From the NCBI GenBank assembly GCA_032690845.1, contig CM064426.1, positions 40,418,101 through 40,482,100 on the forward strand: a stretch of 64,000 nt of DNA, in the 5' to 3' direction. A program made the translations under genes and the position numbers. Shown one piece after another: positions 11,296 through 21,977 of this stretch; within the stretch, counting starts at the first letter, position 1, and each line of letters opens with the position of its first letter. The notes under the pieces were generated by a model. The model did not search any database and had not been told where the DNA came from. It saw only the letters and a list, made by a program, of their open reading frames with translations. The stretch is from Eleusine coracana subsp. coracana (Eukaryota > Streptophyta > Magnoliopsida > Poales > Poaceae).

Positions 11296-13300
11296 TCAAA
11301 TGATGCCATAAGGATGACAAACACCAAGTTCCCCCCGAAGAAAAGCATGTCTCAAAGCATCTAGGGGCTTGGTGAGGATATCAGCTAGTTGGTTTTTAGT
11401 ATCAATATATATGAGCTCAACATCCCCCTTCTCAACATTGTCTCTCCGGAAGTGGAATCGCACATTGATGTGTTTGACCTTACCATGTTGGACTGGGTTT
11501 TTGGCTAGGCATATGGCACTGGAGTTATCACACATGAGTGGAACACCCTTAAAAGTCAACCCATAGTCTCTCATGGTGGACACAATCCATAGGATTTGTG
11601 AGCAAAAGCTAGCAGCAGCTACATACTCTGCCTCTGTTGTGGATTGGGCAACACTCGACTGCTTACGAGAAGGCCAACAGATCAAAGAAGTACCCAAGAA
11701 ATGGCAAGTACTAGAAGTGCTCTTCCTATCAATTCTACACCCAGCAAAGTCCGCATCCGAATACCCAATGAGATCAAGAGATGAAGATGCAGAGTACCAA
11801 AGACCGAACTCAAGGGTGTATTAGAGATACCTGAAGATGCGCTTGACAGCCTTGCGATGAGTCACCCTTGGGGAAGCTTGAAAGCGAGCACAAAGACACA
11901 CCGCAAAGTGTATGTCGGGTCTTGTCGCTGTCAGGTACAAGAGGGAGCCAATCATGCTCTTGTACTCCCTTTGATCCACCGCTTCATAGTCTTCATCAGG
12001 GTCAAGAGCCGTTGTAGTGGACATTGGTGTAGACAACGGCTTCACATTGACCATGTCGAACTTCTTCAGGAGATCCTTCATGTACTTGGCTTGATGTATG
12101 AAAGTGCCTTGCTTGCACTGCTTGATTTGAAGCCCATGAAAGATGGTGAGCTCTCCCATCATCGACATCTGAAATTCACTATCCATAGCTTCCTGAAATC
12201 TGGACATAAGAGCATAAGAGGAACCACCAAAGATGATATCATCCACGTAAATCTGAACCATTAGAAAGTCATTGCCATGCTTTAGAGTGAACAAGGTTTT
12301 ATCAACACACCCCATGACATACCCACGCCCTAGCAAGAAGGTCTTAAGCCTAGCATACCATGCCCTAGGTGCTTGCTTTAGACCGTACAAAGCCTTCTGA
12401 AGCTTGTACACACGGTTTGGGTATTTGTGGTGCTCAAAGCCAGGGGGTTGCCTCACATACACTTCTTCCTTGCTCTCAACAAAGTAGACCCAAGAGTAGC
12501 AAGAATAGTCGTCAACAATCACAAGAACATACCACTTCCCACCCGCCGAACGAACCCGAGAAGGACCAATAGTGTCCATATGAAGCAACTCTCCAGGGCG
12601 TTCAGTCATCACCAAATTGATTGGTGGATGAGAAGCGGCAATCATTTTCCCATGACGACACGGAGCACAAACCAAATCCTTGTCAAATTTGAGCTTAGGC
12701 AATCCTCGGATCAAACCTAGGCCACTCAAGCGACATAGCAAGTCAAAGCTCATGTGACCCAGTCTCCTATGCCATTTCCGGAGCTCAGAAGAAGATTGAG
12801 CAAACAAGCACTTGTGAGAACCAGGAGAACCTACAAAATCAGCCTGAAAAACTCTGCCAATACGAGAAATCCCACAAACCAAGGAACCACTCGAATCAAG
12901 AAAACAAGAAGCATTCGACTTAAAGCGCACTTCCAAACCAACATCAAGAAGCTGAGAGACAGAGAGGAGATTGTACTTGAGATACTCAACCAAACCAACA
13001 TCCTTGAGAGTGAATTTTTCATTTACCTTTACCGCGCCTCTTGCCTTCACTCTCCCTCTCTTGTCATCTCCAAAGGTCACATACTCCCGCCGCTTCAGGG
13101 GAGTAAGGCTGGAGAACCACTTTGCATCTCCGGTCATGTGGCGCGAACACCCGGAGTCCATCAACCATTTGTTCTCCAAGCCTCCACCTGTTGCCTACAA
13201 AGAATGAGAAGGAAAAGTCGATGGCTCAGTGCTGGGGTTAGTCAAAAGAGATTTGGAAATCCAACACTTAACCATACGACCGGTAGTAGTCATCACAGTT
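11296..13300 (-). pseudogene. Sire-2 pol: protease, integrase start fused to reverse transcriptase, RNase H
   Basis: The minus-strand frame starts upstream of 13179. It shows the aspartic protease motif (MDSGCSRHMTG), the GAG-pre-integrase region (LRKWHRRLGHMSFDLL), the CX2C of the integrase zinc finger (CAPCRHGK) and the first integrase Asp (LLHMDTIGPS). After ESKEE it passes straight into VYVRQPPGFE of the reverse transcriptase, so the rest of integrase and the fingers of reverse transcriptase are missing. The YVDDIIFG active site is intact. A stop near 11821 precedes RNase H (TTEAEYVAAA, LMCDNSSAI, KHINVRFHF, ADILTKPL). Everything is in the same frame as gag. Full Sirevirus pol is roughly twice as long. 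Confidence 0.9.
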
Positions 13301-15690
13301 CTTTACACATTGTAATTTGAACACATAGGACGAGAACCACGATGGGGAAAACATGGCCTGTCAAAGCGTCTCGACTCAAACCTTGGGTTGTGAGGATAGA
13401 AACCATCAATGTGAAAGCCAAATCCACGCGAATGACGCTCACCATGATAGGGAAAACGTGGGGCACCAAAGCGCTGCTGTGCAAAGCCTCTGTTTTGTGA
13501 ATCAAAGCCATATGAGGAATGACCCTGTCCACGACAGGCACGAGAAAAAGAGCGAGGCTGAAAGTCAACAAAATCATCATAAAAAGCATCCCTAGTCAAC
13601 TCAGCTTGCTTCCTCTCAATCCTCTTACGCCCATAACAGAATTCATCCAAGTGGCCCTTGCGACCACAAAACATGCAAATGTAGACACCCTTAGGATTAG
13701 GCTTGGTTTGCATTGCAGGTTTGGGTTTCGGCTTCTCTGTTTGCTTTGGGTTGAAGGAGGGTTTGGGATTGGGTGGATAGTATGTGTCAGTGGGTTTGAT
13801 GGTGTTTTCCTCATCCTTATAGCTGGATCTAGGTACAAACTTACCCACATTCTCACTCTCCTTGTCACACCTCTCAAATCCCAAGCCCAAGTTATAAGTT
13901 GACCTAGAAGCACTCTCCTTCACTCTTGCCAAATCACTCTCAATCTTTTCCTCACTCACTAGGGTTCTCTGGAGCCTAGAAACAAGATAGTCATTTTACT
14001 GAACTAGGACTTTGTTTTCCTCTCTAGTGATTACTAGCTTGTCCTTGAGGATGACACACACTTCACACGGATGTGGAAGAACTTTTGAGCGAGTCTCATG
14101 AAGCAACTTGGACTCAGGCTCTTTGACTTTGAGGGACTGAGCTTCCAACTCATCTATGAGCTTGGGGCACTTCTGACATGCACCCAAAAGAGTTGGTCTA
14201 GCTTTGAACTCATCAAGCTCCTTAAGGGCACTCTCAAGCTGACTAGCAACTTGAGCATGCACACTCTCCCTTTGTGCAAGATTACTCATCACAACTTGAC
14301 AAGACTCACACTCTACAACCATGTCATCCTTAGCAAGCTTAGACCTAAGCGAAGCAATATCAAAATCAGCACTCTCCAACTTAGACTTAAGCTCTCAGCT
14401 CTCACAAACAGCACTGCGAAGCTTATCATCTTGCAAAAGCAGAACATCACGCAAATGATCAAGTTCAGAAGAGAGCTCATCAAGAGTGGGAGGTACCTCG
14501 CTTGTGTCAGAGTCGTATCCAGAGTCGGTGTCATGGTCGTTCTTTGCCATGAAGCAAAGCCCGGTGAAGTCATCCTTCCTCTTGACTCGTGGCTTTTCAA
14601 CCTCCTCCTTTGAGCTTGTAAGGCCTTTGCTTGATGTGATGTCAACATTGCTCAAGGCGGCAACACAGGCGCGTGCAATGGCCTTGGTGAACTTCTTGGA
14701 GTTCTTGCCCTTCTTGTAGAAGCGGTTCTTCTTCTACTTGAAGTCTTCAGTGTTGTTGTCACGGTACCTAGCCTTCTTCTTCTTCTTAGGACACTCAGCG
14801 ATGAAGTGTCCTGGGTCACTACACTCGAAGCAGGTTCTTGAACCACCTCCTCTTCTCTCCTTCTATTTGTTGTAGAACTTCCTTATGAGCAAGGACAGCT
14901 CCTCATCAGGAATGCACTCCATCTGCTCATCGGAAGCTGCAACAAGAGAAGACAAAGCAAACTCCAAGGAAGACTTGTCAAGTGAGGGGTTAGTTCTATA
15001 AGAAGCATCACTGTGACTAACCTTCTGAGAGCTAGAAAGCAAAGCCATGCTAGAAGCAGGAATAGCAAGATTAGGATGAGATTTCCTAGACAGTTCATGT
15101 GATTTCAGCTTGCTATACAGTTGCTCACAGTTTAAGGTGTTGAAGTCAGCAGTTTCTTCTAGAGCAGCAATTTTAACCCCCCAAACATTTTCATCCAGTG
15201 GATACAGCAGTTGCTTAGCTCTATCATTGTCATTGTACACAAGGGTACCACAAGCCTGCAAGTTGTACACAAAAGTGTCATCTAGTGACTCGCCCGGTTT
15301 TTGAGCAAAGGTTTGATACTGTCTATTGTAAGAATCCTTACGCATAGACTTGACATGGTTGGTACCCTCATGGTAAGTGCAGAGCTTAACCCAAATAGCA
15401 TGAGTAGTGTCAAGGTGTGCAACCCTATCATGTTCACTCCTACCAAGTGCGGAGAGCAGAATATTGATAGCTTTGGAGTTGTTCTCATACCTGACTAACT
15501 CACCTACAGAAGCAGTGTTCAGGTCTTGTGGTATAGCATACTCTTGATCAACAATCTCCTAAATTACACATCCTTGACTCAGCAGATACACCTTGGTCCA
15601 TGACTTCCAGTAGGGGAAGTCCTGTCCATCGAACATCCACAGCTTGACAGCACGCTTCTCCAAGTTGCCTTCGGATCACAAAGCCGGTGA
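13301..15690 (-). pseudogene. Sire-2 gag: long Sirevirus Gag with coiled coil and two zinc knuckles
   Basis: Minus-strand pieces 15345-14863, 14655-14395, 14379-13996 and 13959-13303 are in one frame, separated by stops. The N-terminal part (visible from MFDGQDFPYW near 15640) is the copia UBN2-like capsid region. A first CCHC knuckle (CFECSDPGHFIAEC) with a lysine tail lies near 14790-14835. A long charged helical stretch with likely coiled coil spans about 14500-13900. A second knuckle (CMFCGRKGHLDEFC) near 13635-13680 is followed by an Arg/Gly/Phe-rich tail. Gag of this extended type is characteristic of Sireviruses. At least four in-frame stops rule out a functional product. The start lies about 70 nt from the primer site. 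Confidence 0.85.
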
Positions 15691-15711
15691 AGGTCAACTA
15701 GTGATCAAACC

Positions 15712-15724
15712 GGCTCTGATACCA
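15712..15724 (-). other. Sire-2 primer-binding site forming the element's outer end
   Basis: The minus strand reads TGGTATCAGAGCC, the usual site for initiator Met-tRNA in plant LTR elements. In a normal element an LTR would follow on the right after a 2-nt gap, as at 49156-49171. Here the next bases (15725-15729) are the target duplication. Confidence 0.92.
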
Positions 15725-15729
15725 GCTTC
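15725..15729. repeat. Right target duplication of Sire-2 (GCTTC)
   Basis: This is identical to 8167-8171 and flanked to the right by the continuing Tek-1 reverse transcriptase frame. Confidence 0.92.
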
Positions 15730-16640
15730 TTCACAACTGTCGTTCCAATTTAATTTCTTATCCTTTTTCAACAGCTCCGTGATGGGTTTGGTCAGCCAAG
15801 AAAAATTTGGAATGAACCTACGATAATATCTAGCTAGCCCGAGGAAACTGCATACTTGATGACCCGTCTTTGGTGACTTCCAATCTAACACATCTTGAAC
15901 TTTGCTAGGATCCATCGAGATACCTTCCGTAGAGACTATGTGACCAAGAAATGGCACACGATCCAACCAAAATTCACACTTGCTGAATTTTGCATACAGC
16001 TTGTGATCTCGGAGGCGTTGAAGAACAATGCGAAGATGTTCAGCATGCTCTTCCCTAGACTTAGAATAGATGAGGATGTCATCGATGAATACTACCACAA
16101 ATTTGTCCAACTCGGGCATGAATATCGAATTCATGAGGTACATGAAATGGGCAGGGGCATTTGTCAATCCGAATGACATTACTAGATACTCAAACAACCC
16201 ATATATAGTAGAGAAGGCGGTCTTCGGAATGTCTTCGGCTCTGATCTTGATTTGATGATAGCCCGAACAGAGGTCAATTTTTGCAAAGACCTTAGCACCA
16301 ACCAATTGGTCGAAGAGGATATCTATACGGGGTAATGTGTATTTGTTCTTGATGGTAACTTCGTTAAGTGGCCAATAGTCAATGACAAGGCGCAAAGCCT
16401 TGTCCTTCTTCTTCACAAAAATAGCTGGGCAGCCCCAGGGTGAAGTGCTTGGGTGAACGAATCCTTTTTCCAACAACTCATTCAGTTGCTTTTTCAACTC
16501 AGCCAGCTTATTCGGGGCCATTTTATATGGGCGACGGGATATTAGAGAAGTTCCTAGCTCTAGCTCTATCTTAAATTCCATGTCACAATCAGGTGGTAGA
16601 CTAGAGATGTCCTCTTTGAAACACGTCCGGATATTCACGA
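15730..16640 (-). pseudogene. Tek-1 reverse transcriptase (upstream part of RT-RNase H)
   Basis: The minus-strand frame contains the Ty3 reverse transcriptase blocks in order: YKMAPNKLAELKKQLNELLE, GCPAIFVKKKD, LRLVIDYWPLN (usually DYRALN or DYRPLN, so Arg is replaced by Trp), FAKIDLCSGYHQI (first catalytic Asp), MSFGLTNAPAHFM, the active site VVFIDDILIYS, and the FLGHIVS / GLARYYRRFI blocks of the connection domain. It ends at the Sire-2 insertion in DSCEEA and resumes at 8171. Relative to gag-protease it is shifted by one base near 16,610-16,640, which looks like decay rather than programmed frameshifting because chromoviruses of this group usually use one frame. Confidence 0.92.
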
Positions 16641-17143
16641 ACGACGGGAATACTCTCGAGTGATTGCCCTTCCAAGTGATGGACAACCAAGGCTTTCGAT
16701 GAATTGGCATTTAGAGGAAGTGTGTCCTTCCCATGCAAGGGAGAGTTGATGTGAACGATGCGAGGCTCAATGTCTAGCATGGCTCTATGGGTTTTCATCC
16801 AGATCATACCTATGATTAGGTCGATCTCTTGACCCTTGAGCATGATGAAATCAGTGGGGTAGATCTTTTGATTAATTTCTAGTGGAGCCTTACACACTAC
16901 CTTGTTAGCAAAAATTTGTCTAGCAGGAGAGCAGACGGTGTAGCATCTATTTATGATGGTGGTGTGGTGTTTATGTTTTTGCACACAAGCTTTGCTAATG
17001 AAGTTATGCATAGCACCAAAATCAAAAAGTGCAAGGACAGGCTGGCGATAAAGCGAGAGCGTACCGGTCAACACAGGTTCGCCCTGAGGGATATCTTCAA
17101 CATTGGTGTAGTTCACTTGGGCACCACGTGATGGTTCATTCAC
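16601..17143 (-). pseudogene. Tek-1 aspartic protease and linker to RT
   Basis: This minus-strand piece is in the gag frame. The retropepsin core is visible: VLALFDFGAMHNFIS stands where the family has a D-S-G-A or D-T-G-A active site, so the residue after the catalytic Asp is Phe instead of Ser/Thr. Further along are FIMLKGQEIDLIIGMIWM (family form is ILGMDWL) and LDIEPRIVHI. It ends in EYPDVF, the start of the reverse transcriptase region, where the frame breaks. The altered active site suggests no protease activity even before the stops are considered. Confidence 0.88.
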
Positions 17144-18259
17144 ATTTCTGTTCGGGTTCTGACGTGGGTTGTTGTTGTTGTTGTTGTTGTTTTTGCGCCT
17201 AGGTGCAGTGCAGTTCTTAACAAAATGGCCGGTATGACCACAGTTGTAGCATGGGTAGTTGCTTCCTCGATCAGCAGGCTATGGGACACGGGCAGTCTGA
17301 TTTCCCTGTTGTAGGTATGGTGCACGGTATTGAGTGTTCTGCTATTGGTACGGTGCATGGGGTAGGAAGTTCTGCTGCTGGGGTGGCCTCGAGTAGTTCT
17401 GACTATATCGCCGCTGATATTGCTGCTACGAAGATGCCTAGAAACGTTGTCTGGTAGGTGAAGTGTAAATCAGGCGGTGCTTCGCCTGTGGGGCAGCAGA
17501 GGCACTAGCAGGGGCCTTTCTTTTGCGATCTTCTCCTTCAACTTGGCGCATAGTGCCTTCCTGGACAACAACAGCATTGACTAAGTCGTCGTATGTGCTG
17601 GTTGTTTGCCAAGTCATACGCTCCTTAAGGGTGGCATTCATACCACGCAGAAATGCATATCTCTTTTTATCCTCAGTATTGACATACTCAGTACCATACT
17701 GAGCCAGATGATTAAAAGCTTCCGAATATTGGAGGACATTGCTCCCTCCTTGTCTCAGATCCATAAATTCCTGGAATTTCCTCTGCATTAGGCCGGCTGG
17801 GATGAAATGAGCACGAAGTGCAGTCTTGAACTCATTCCATTCAATGCGGCATCCAGCGGGCAGAGAAGCTTCATTGTTCACCCACCAGGCGCTAGCAGAG
17901 CCCTGGAGTTGTTGGGCGGCGAATAGCACCTTCTGGTGCTCGGTGCATTCCAGCAGACCGAACTTTGTCTCGGTCTGGCGCAGCCAGTGATCGGCATGCA
18001 GAGGTTCTCTGGCGCGCTCGAATGTTGGCAGATGAGTACCTAGAAAATCTGAGTAGGTGCTCTATCGACGCTGATTATTATTGTTACGGAGGCCTCCCTG
18101 TCCAGCTAGGTGTGACATGATATCCACTAGCCGACGAAGAATCTCAGAGTCATTTTGCTGCCGGTTGAGTGCAGCAGCCAACACCTCAGCTAGCGAGGGC
18201 TCAGCATGAGCTCCTTGCTGAGAGCTTTCAGGGTCATCCTGATTTCGAGTATGCACCAT
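17144..18259 (-). pseudogene. Tek-1 gag (capsid and zinc knuckle)
   Basis: The minus-strand start is taken at MVHTRNQDDP (18259), preceded by short in-frame codons. Pieces 18283-18062 and 17929-17438 and the protease share one frame, interrupted by stops at about 18062 and 17438 and others. The retrotransposon Gag core is seen as SASAWWVNNEAS, IEWNEFKTALRAHFIPAG, MDLRQGGSNVLQYSEAFNHL and KKRYAFLRGMN. A CCHC knuckle CYNCGHTGHFVKNC lies at about 17213-17255, followed by a poly-Asn run encoded by a GTT microsatellite (17168-17190). Confidence 0.9.
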
Positions 18260-18550
18260 GCTACAATTTATACAGTTGCACATTAGTTATTCCCCAAAAT
18301 AATCCATAAAAACACATGTGCAAGAATATAAATTTGCAAGAGGCACGAATAAAATTTTAGAATGACAACCATCTCCATTAATTCAATTCAGACCACACGG
18401 TTGTTAAAAGGACATCATCGCATGATTTCTTACACATACGTGCCAATGCCTAGCTATGGTATTGTGGACACTTAGTGCAAGATTCACACTCCTACATCGA
18501 ACAAGGAATACTTATATTACATGACCATACACCAGGGTGTAGCGATCCAG

Positions 18551-19423
18551 CTACTCCTGGCCTATGTCTTCCGGCTCTTTTAGTTCTTCTGGTTCCATAG
18601 GCTCTTCTGGTTCCTCCAGATCCATCATTTCCACATCATTAATACCGACCGGCGCCATATCTACATCCTCTTGTTCTCCATACTCCATGATGATCTTGTC
18701 CCAATTTCCTTCAGTAGGAAGGTGGGCCGCCTTGAATGCGTCCAAGTCATCTTTAGCCTCAATCATATCATGCTCAAGATCTGCTGCATCCAGCAAGGGT
18801 TGGTCACATTCTTTTATAATTGCATCCATCTCTTCATTCTTTGCTTGAATTTGTTGGTTCAGTTCTGCAATTTCCTCATCCTTAGCTTGTTTTTTGACTT
18901 CAGAAAGTCAAAGTGCAGCATGAAACACATCTAGACGCCAGCACAAGTTTGTGCATAAGGCAAAAGTGGATAAGCCATAATACTCTATTATGGGCAGCAT
19001 AGGATCATGGTGGTGATGGTTTGGATCAAAGATGAAATCGACACGCCTAATCCACTCGAAGTTTGTCACATCATTAATGGTCAACAACGCGACGGGTGTT
19101 CCAGCAACATCATGCTTGTGGTCTTCACAGAACCGAGTAAGTGCCTTGAATGCAGCTATATTCTAGGTGGAAGGCAAATATGTCCCAATGACGCTAATGG
19201 TCCAAGATTCCCATACAGGAATGACCGAGTAATTGGCGGGAACCGCCACATGGATAATACATGAGGGGACTCCATGCTCCTGACATTCCTTGCCAACATA
19301 GGTGGGAGGAATGGAACATCCGAATCTCTGGAGAAATCTCCAAAACAGGTGAACCATCCCTGTGAACTCCAGGCCGTCGGTGATCTCCCAACCTGGTGGC
19401 AGTTGATTGGTGTTTTTAGCCAT
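18551..19423 (-). pseudogene. Tek-1 upstream ORF, second copy (ORF0b), 291 codons with two stops
   Basis: The minus-strand frame from MAKNTNQLPPGW (19423) runs to DIGQE (18551) with no frameshift and only two stops, a TAG at codon 87 (19165-19163) and a TGA at codon 172 (18910-18908). The N-terminal half contains GLEFTGMVHLFWRFLQ, IPPTYVG, IHVAVPANY and FKALTRFCEDHKHDVAGTP. The second half is a charged helix (from about codon 172, likely coiled coil) ending in an acidic Glu/Pro-rich tail. The N-terminal blocks match ORF0a upstream in the same order. I do not know the function. Some Tekay-type rice elements are reported, as I recall, to have an extra ORF before gag, and this probably corresponds to it. 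Confidence 0.7.
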
Positions 19424-19697
19424 CTACAAGGAAAGTACTTCGATTGAGTCAAAGAGTACGATCAAGCTGGAATTCTTATGAAACTCTGGTGCAACAACAG
19501 TAGCGGAAAAGGGTACAACCAATACATATCATAAGTCATCATAATCTTAAGTACATGAACTCAGGATATGCGACCATCAAGTTACAAAAGCATCTCACAC
19601 AATGATCCCCCAAAATACCACAACCTCCTGTGGTCAACAAAAACTACCTACCCAACTTGTCCTGCCTACTCGATCCAGCCCGGTCTATCATGATCCC

Positions 19698-20623
19698 CTA
19701 AGTCCTGTCTCTGGCTGGTGCCTCGTAGTCCATGTCAGACTTCTCATCCATGTCCTCGTCCGGATCCTCCTCGGGTGTTGCCAGTGGCGCCAGGACCGCC
19801 TCTAGCTGCTGCTGCAGGCCCTAGTTCTCGTGAGCTAGGGTCTCTAGATCCTCTCCCATGAGCTCCATCTCGTGCTGCGCAGCCGACAACTGATACTGCA
19901 GGTGCTCGTTGTGGTTGGCGCGCTGCTGCATAATCACGCCACGCCTGTCAACCTCCTACGCGAGGGTGACACGCTGTCTAGTGACCTCAGTAATGTGAGT
20001 CTCGCTCGCCTCAAGAGCAGCGGTCAGCCGCTGAATCTACCTCTGTTGTACGTCAACCTGTGTCTGCAGATCATTGCTCTGCACCCAAGGCCTACTCAGC
20101 GTCAGCCAATAAAATCCTGCTGTGGCTGCTAGCCTCCTCATCCAAGTTGAGGAGGTACTCGCAGTAGTGGGACACACGGTGGTACCCTGCGTGATACGCC
20201 GGGTAGTCATCACGGGCGATGCGCCTCACGCGCCTCTGCCAGACCGGGTTGGCCTGGTGTTAGATGGGAATCATCTCAAACGGAGTCCCAGAGAGCGCTG
20301 TTGTGTGCCGCCCATAGAAGTGAGTGAGAGCCCTGTGGGCGACTCTCTCCAAGCCCTCACGGAGGCTCCCACAAGACACCGTGCTCTCCATCCCCGCCAT
20401 GTCGAGGTTGCGTGGGTGAGTGGGCACGCTGATGTGCACCTCAGCAAGGGTCACCCCGTGACGGCGGATCTCGCGGCCCCCTGTAGGAGGGCGGCTCGTC
20501 GTAGCCCAACAAGTGTAGCAGATCCCACAAAAGTGTAGGAAAGCCACGGTGGTGGAGACCGGTGGTGTAGCGCCACCCGTCGTGTGAAAGCTCCTCAAAA
20601 CCGTGGTCATTCATCTGGAACAA
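19698..20623 (-). pseudogene. Tek-1 upstream ORF, first copy (ORF0a), frameshifted
   Basis: On the minus strand it opens at MFQMNDHGFEELSHDGW (20623) and shifts frame near 20470. It continues through VHISVPTHPRNLDMAG and RALTHFYGRHTTALSGTP, then VWQRRVRRIARDDYPAYHAG, and shifts again into a Gln/Glu-rich heptad-like helix (TQVDVQQR, LTAALEASETHITEV, HLQYQLSAAQHEMEL) ending near 19698 in an acidic tail. Several in-frame stops are present. Shared blocks with ORF0b (G-L...G...L-W..L, PP-Y-G, ALT-F...H...GTP, then helix and acidic tail) show that the two are paralogues. The function is unknown. Confidence 0.65.
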
Positions 20624-21962
20624 AAACCCAATGGTGAGTACAGTGTTCCATGGGCAAAATGCATATCACTAACAACTGTCATGGTGCTGGTAAAGATAGC
20701 AAAACTACATCACAACAATTTGATTGAGTCAAACTTTCCCTACAGTAAAGATGCATTTCATATAAAGTGCTATGAAATACAGAAACCAAGTTTTTAGTTC
20801 ACATTTTCCAGCCTCAAGGGGCAATAATATGGCAATGGGTTTTAAAATGGATTCTGTCTTGACTATACCATAGTCAGAAAAGTGGGTATTTTGAACAGAA
20901 AACAAGGTCTTAAAAATTGGGGCTAGAACCAAGTTATACTACACTTTATAGCTTTCCAGATTGTATTTATATTCTCAAAAATCCCAAGTAAATCTGGACT
21001 TATGAATTTTGCAAGTTCAGGTTGGCAGATTCTGTTTCAGGATGACAGAGGCTGAGTGTTTTGGATCTACTAGACAGAGGGAACACAACAAACTTATGAA
21101 ACCTATTGGAATGAAAATAGACTTCAAGGTCTTTCCAGATTGGGTTCAAACTCTTGCAAATTCAAAGTACAACTTTAGTTATGAAATTTTTTAGTTCAAG
21201 GTCATGCTGAAAACAGTGAGTGGACAGATTGTGCTTGTTCTCTGTTTCTGATGTTGTTACTGTTATGATCGAATTTTAATTTAAATTATAGGTAATAGGG
21301 GATGTTGAGACCTTTCTGAAAAGTATTTGTATGCCTTATTTGGTTCAGTAAATTAATAGTTATGAATTTTTGAAGTTGGCAGCTAAAAACAGGACAGATT
21401 CTTGTTAACCTTGTAATTCAGAATTTTATACTTATCATGCTTAGAAAATTTTTATTCAGAGGTTGGTGAGCAAGGAGAGAACCAAATTTTTGTTTAGTTA
21501 TACTGGGATGCATGATGCAAAATTTTCATTTTATAATCCTAGTGTTCCTCTCAACACAATGCATATTTTATTGTTACTTAGCGGCACGAATATTTGGTGA
21601 TGACCCGCGCTTAATACGTAAGTCAATCTAAGTGTTATACTAACGGCGTTAGTGTACCTGCAAAAGATCCATTGCAGAAATAATATATTAAATTTAAAAG
21701 AAACTACAAAAATAAACACAATTCTACTAGTAATGATCCATGAAAAGGGATCGCCCCGTGATAAGTCACGAGCTAATAGTGTCGGTTAAGCACGCACGTA
21801 CATTTGTTGAAGAAGCCGTAGATGCAAGTAATATAAACAATCATAACCCAGGTTAGTTTTGTCACCACCCGATTATCTACATGGGCAATACTAACGTATC
21901 CTCACTCGCAAACGTCGTAGTTTTTGAAAATACGATTTATTTGTTGTATTATCATGGACTAC
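20624..21962 (-). other. Tek-1 leader between primer site and ORF0a
   Basis: There is about 1.3 kb of AT-rich sequence on the minus strand after the primer site. No frame above 70 codons looks like protein and I see no repeat structure; it is probably untranslated leader. Confidence 0.6.
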
Positions 21963-21975
21963 GGCTCTGATACCA
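21963..21975 (-). other. Tek-1 primer-binding site
   Basis: The minus strand reads TGGTATCAGAGCC (initiator Met-tRNA type), two bases from the 5' LTR end at 21978. This fixes the element's direction. Confidence 0.93.
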
Positions 21976-21977
21976 GC

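Larger units (their letters stand above)
8172..15724 (-). mobile_element. Sire-2: Sirevirus-type Ty1/copia element with only its 3' LTR
   Basis: On the minus strand the order is primer-binding site (no 5' LTR), long Sirevirus-type gag, deleted pol, 3' untranslated region and 3' LTR. Gag has coiled-coil and two zinc knuckles, and pol carries the DSGCSRHMTG protease and YVDD reverse transcriptase signatures. The left end TGAAGGACCGAG matches the LTR end of Sire-1 (49171). The right end is the primer-site complement ...GATACCA, directly abutting the target duplication. Gag and pol lie in a single frame interrupted by stops. A large in-frame deletion in pol removes most of integrase and the start of reverse transcriptase, so the copy was already defective or decayed after insertion. 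Confidence 0.9.

Noticed and set aside
12754..13320. 188-codon plus-strand ORF opposite Sire-2 pol
   Set aside because: It is the complement of a clear copia protease/integrase coding region and has no protein-like motif of its own.
16590..16640. Programmed frameshift between Tek-1 protease and RT
   Set aside because: No slippery heptamer was evident and the surrounding gene has many stops; a simple indel from decay is more likely.
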